Assembly (NCBI RefSeq): GCF_000876655.1 | Contig: NZ_JYCN01000013.1 | Location: 1-64,000 of the forward strand | Source of the DNA: Arthrobacter sp. SPG23 | GTDB taxonomy: Bacteria > Actinomycetota > Actinomycetes > Actinomycetales > Micrococcaceae | Direction of reading: 5' to 3' | DNA length: 64,000 bases | In this document: piece by piece, positions 63,903-64,000 of the stretch | How the letters are laid out: the number at the start of each line of letters is the position of its first letter | Numbering within the stretch: position 1 is the first letter of the stretch | Notes under the pieces: generated by a model | What the model was told of the DNA's origin: nothing | Seen by the model: the letters and a program-made list of their open reading frames with translations, nothing else | Database searches by the model: none | Position numbers and translations under genes: made by a program

Positions 63903-63952
63903 AATCAGAACGAATGAGCGTATGGACGGCGATGCCCTAACGAGCGTCCGGG

Positions 63953-64000
63953 TTAGCGGGTGACTTCCTCCAACAGCTCCAGCACATGGCGGTACTGCGC
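63953..64000 (-). CDS. C-terminal end of an unidentified gene (cut by window end)
   Basis: On the minus strand 15 codons read AQYRHVLELLEEVTR before a TAA stop at 63955-63953. The composition fits a real helical C-terminus and the strand fits the neighbours. Too little is present to name the product. Confidence 0.45.
   Translation of the reverse strand, partial: AQYRHVLELLEEVTR

Noticed and set aside
1..64000. tRNA genes, rRNA genes, CRISPR arrays, insertion sequences and prophage genes
   Set aside because: None was recognised on either strand by reading; no transposase or integrase signatures appear among the coding regions.

Overview
The window is a high-GC actinobacterial chromosome segment. 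The order rpsF-ssb-rpsR-rplI-dnaB, the codon use (mostly G or C in third positions) and the protein families point to Micrococcaceae of the Arthrobacter/Pseudarthrobacter type. This is inferred from gene content; there is no rRNA to confirm it. No tRNA, rRNA, CRISPR array or insertion sequence was seen. In related genomes the rpsF-dnaB block lies near the replication origin, but dnaA and dnaN are not in this window.

Region 1 (1-28.9 kb, + strand) is one large co-oriented locus. It holds two tandem giant membrane-anchored proteins built of cadherin/Ig-like and fibronectin III repeats, then a MoxR AAA+ ATPase, a DUF58 protein, a TgpA-like transglutaminase-fold protein lacking the catalytic cysteine, a zinc-ribbon/RDD/FHA protein, a PP2C phosphatase, a second FHA protein, a Ser/Thr kinase, an FHA-like/helical protein, an EssC-like FtsK/SpoIIIE ATPase with an FHA domain, and a WXG100 protein. 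Most junctions are 4-nt ATGA overlaps. The set resembles the bifidobacterial PFNA cluster (protein kinase, Fn3, AAA-ATPase) joined to a minimal type VII secretion core. A bidirectional hairpin terminator closes the region. The two giant genes share a 572-bp tract with only 4 differences. The tract ends abruptly and has codon use unlike the rest of each gene.

Region 2 (28.9-36.4 kb) carries housekeeping and transport genes: an EamA exporter divergent from a CGNR regulator, small membrane proteins, a MATE transporter, DoxX, an orphan AztD zinc-chaperone-like lipoprotein behind a Zur-like dyad, and a double-hotdog thioesterase.

Region 3 (36.4-43.3 kb) holds dnaB, an intergenic cluster of DnaA-box sequences, two small membrane proteins with L7/L12-like tails, a zf-TFIIB protein, an FMN reductase, a DUF1801 protein and the rpsF-ssb-rpsR-rplI operon. 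The rpsF leader can fold so that its own Shine-Dalgarno is paired.

Region 4 (43.5-50.7 kb) is a short exopolysaccharide locus: glycosyltransferases, a secreted lipoprotein, two Wzz-like proteins flanking an O-antigen ligase/polymerase. Region 5 (50.7-64 kb) holds an M18 aminopeptidase, a secreted intradiol dioxygenase, DUF1508, Hsp20, an amino-acid permease, an ABC transporter plus NarL-type two-component operon with phased upstream repeats, a PAP2-DAGK fusion, and a DeoR-MFS pair with a palindromic operator candidate. The last 48 bases look like the 3' end of another minus-strand gene.
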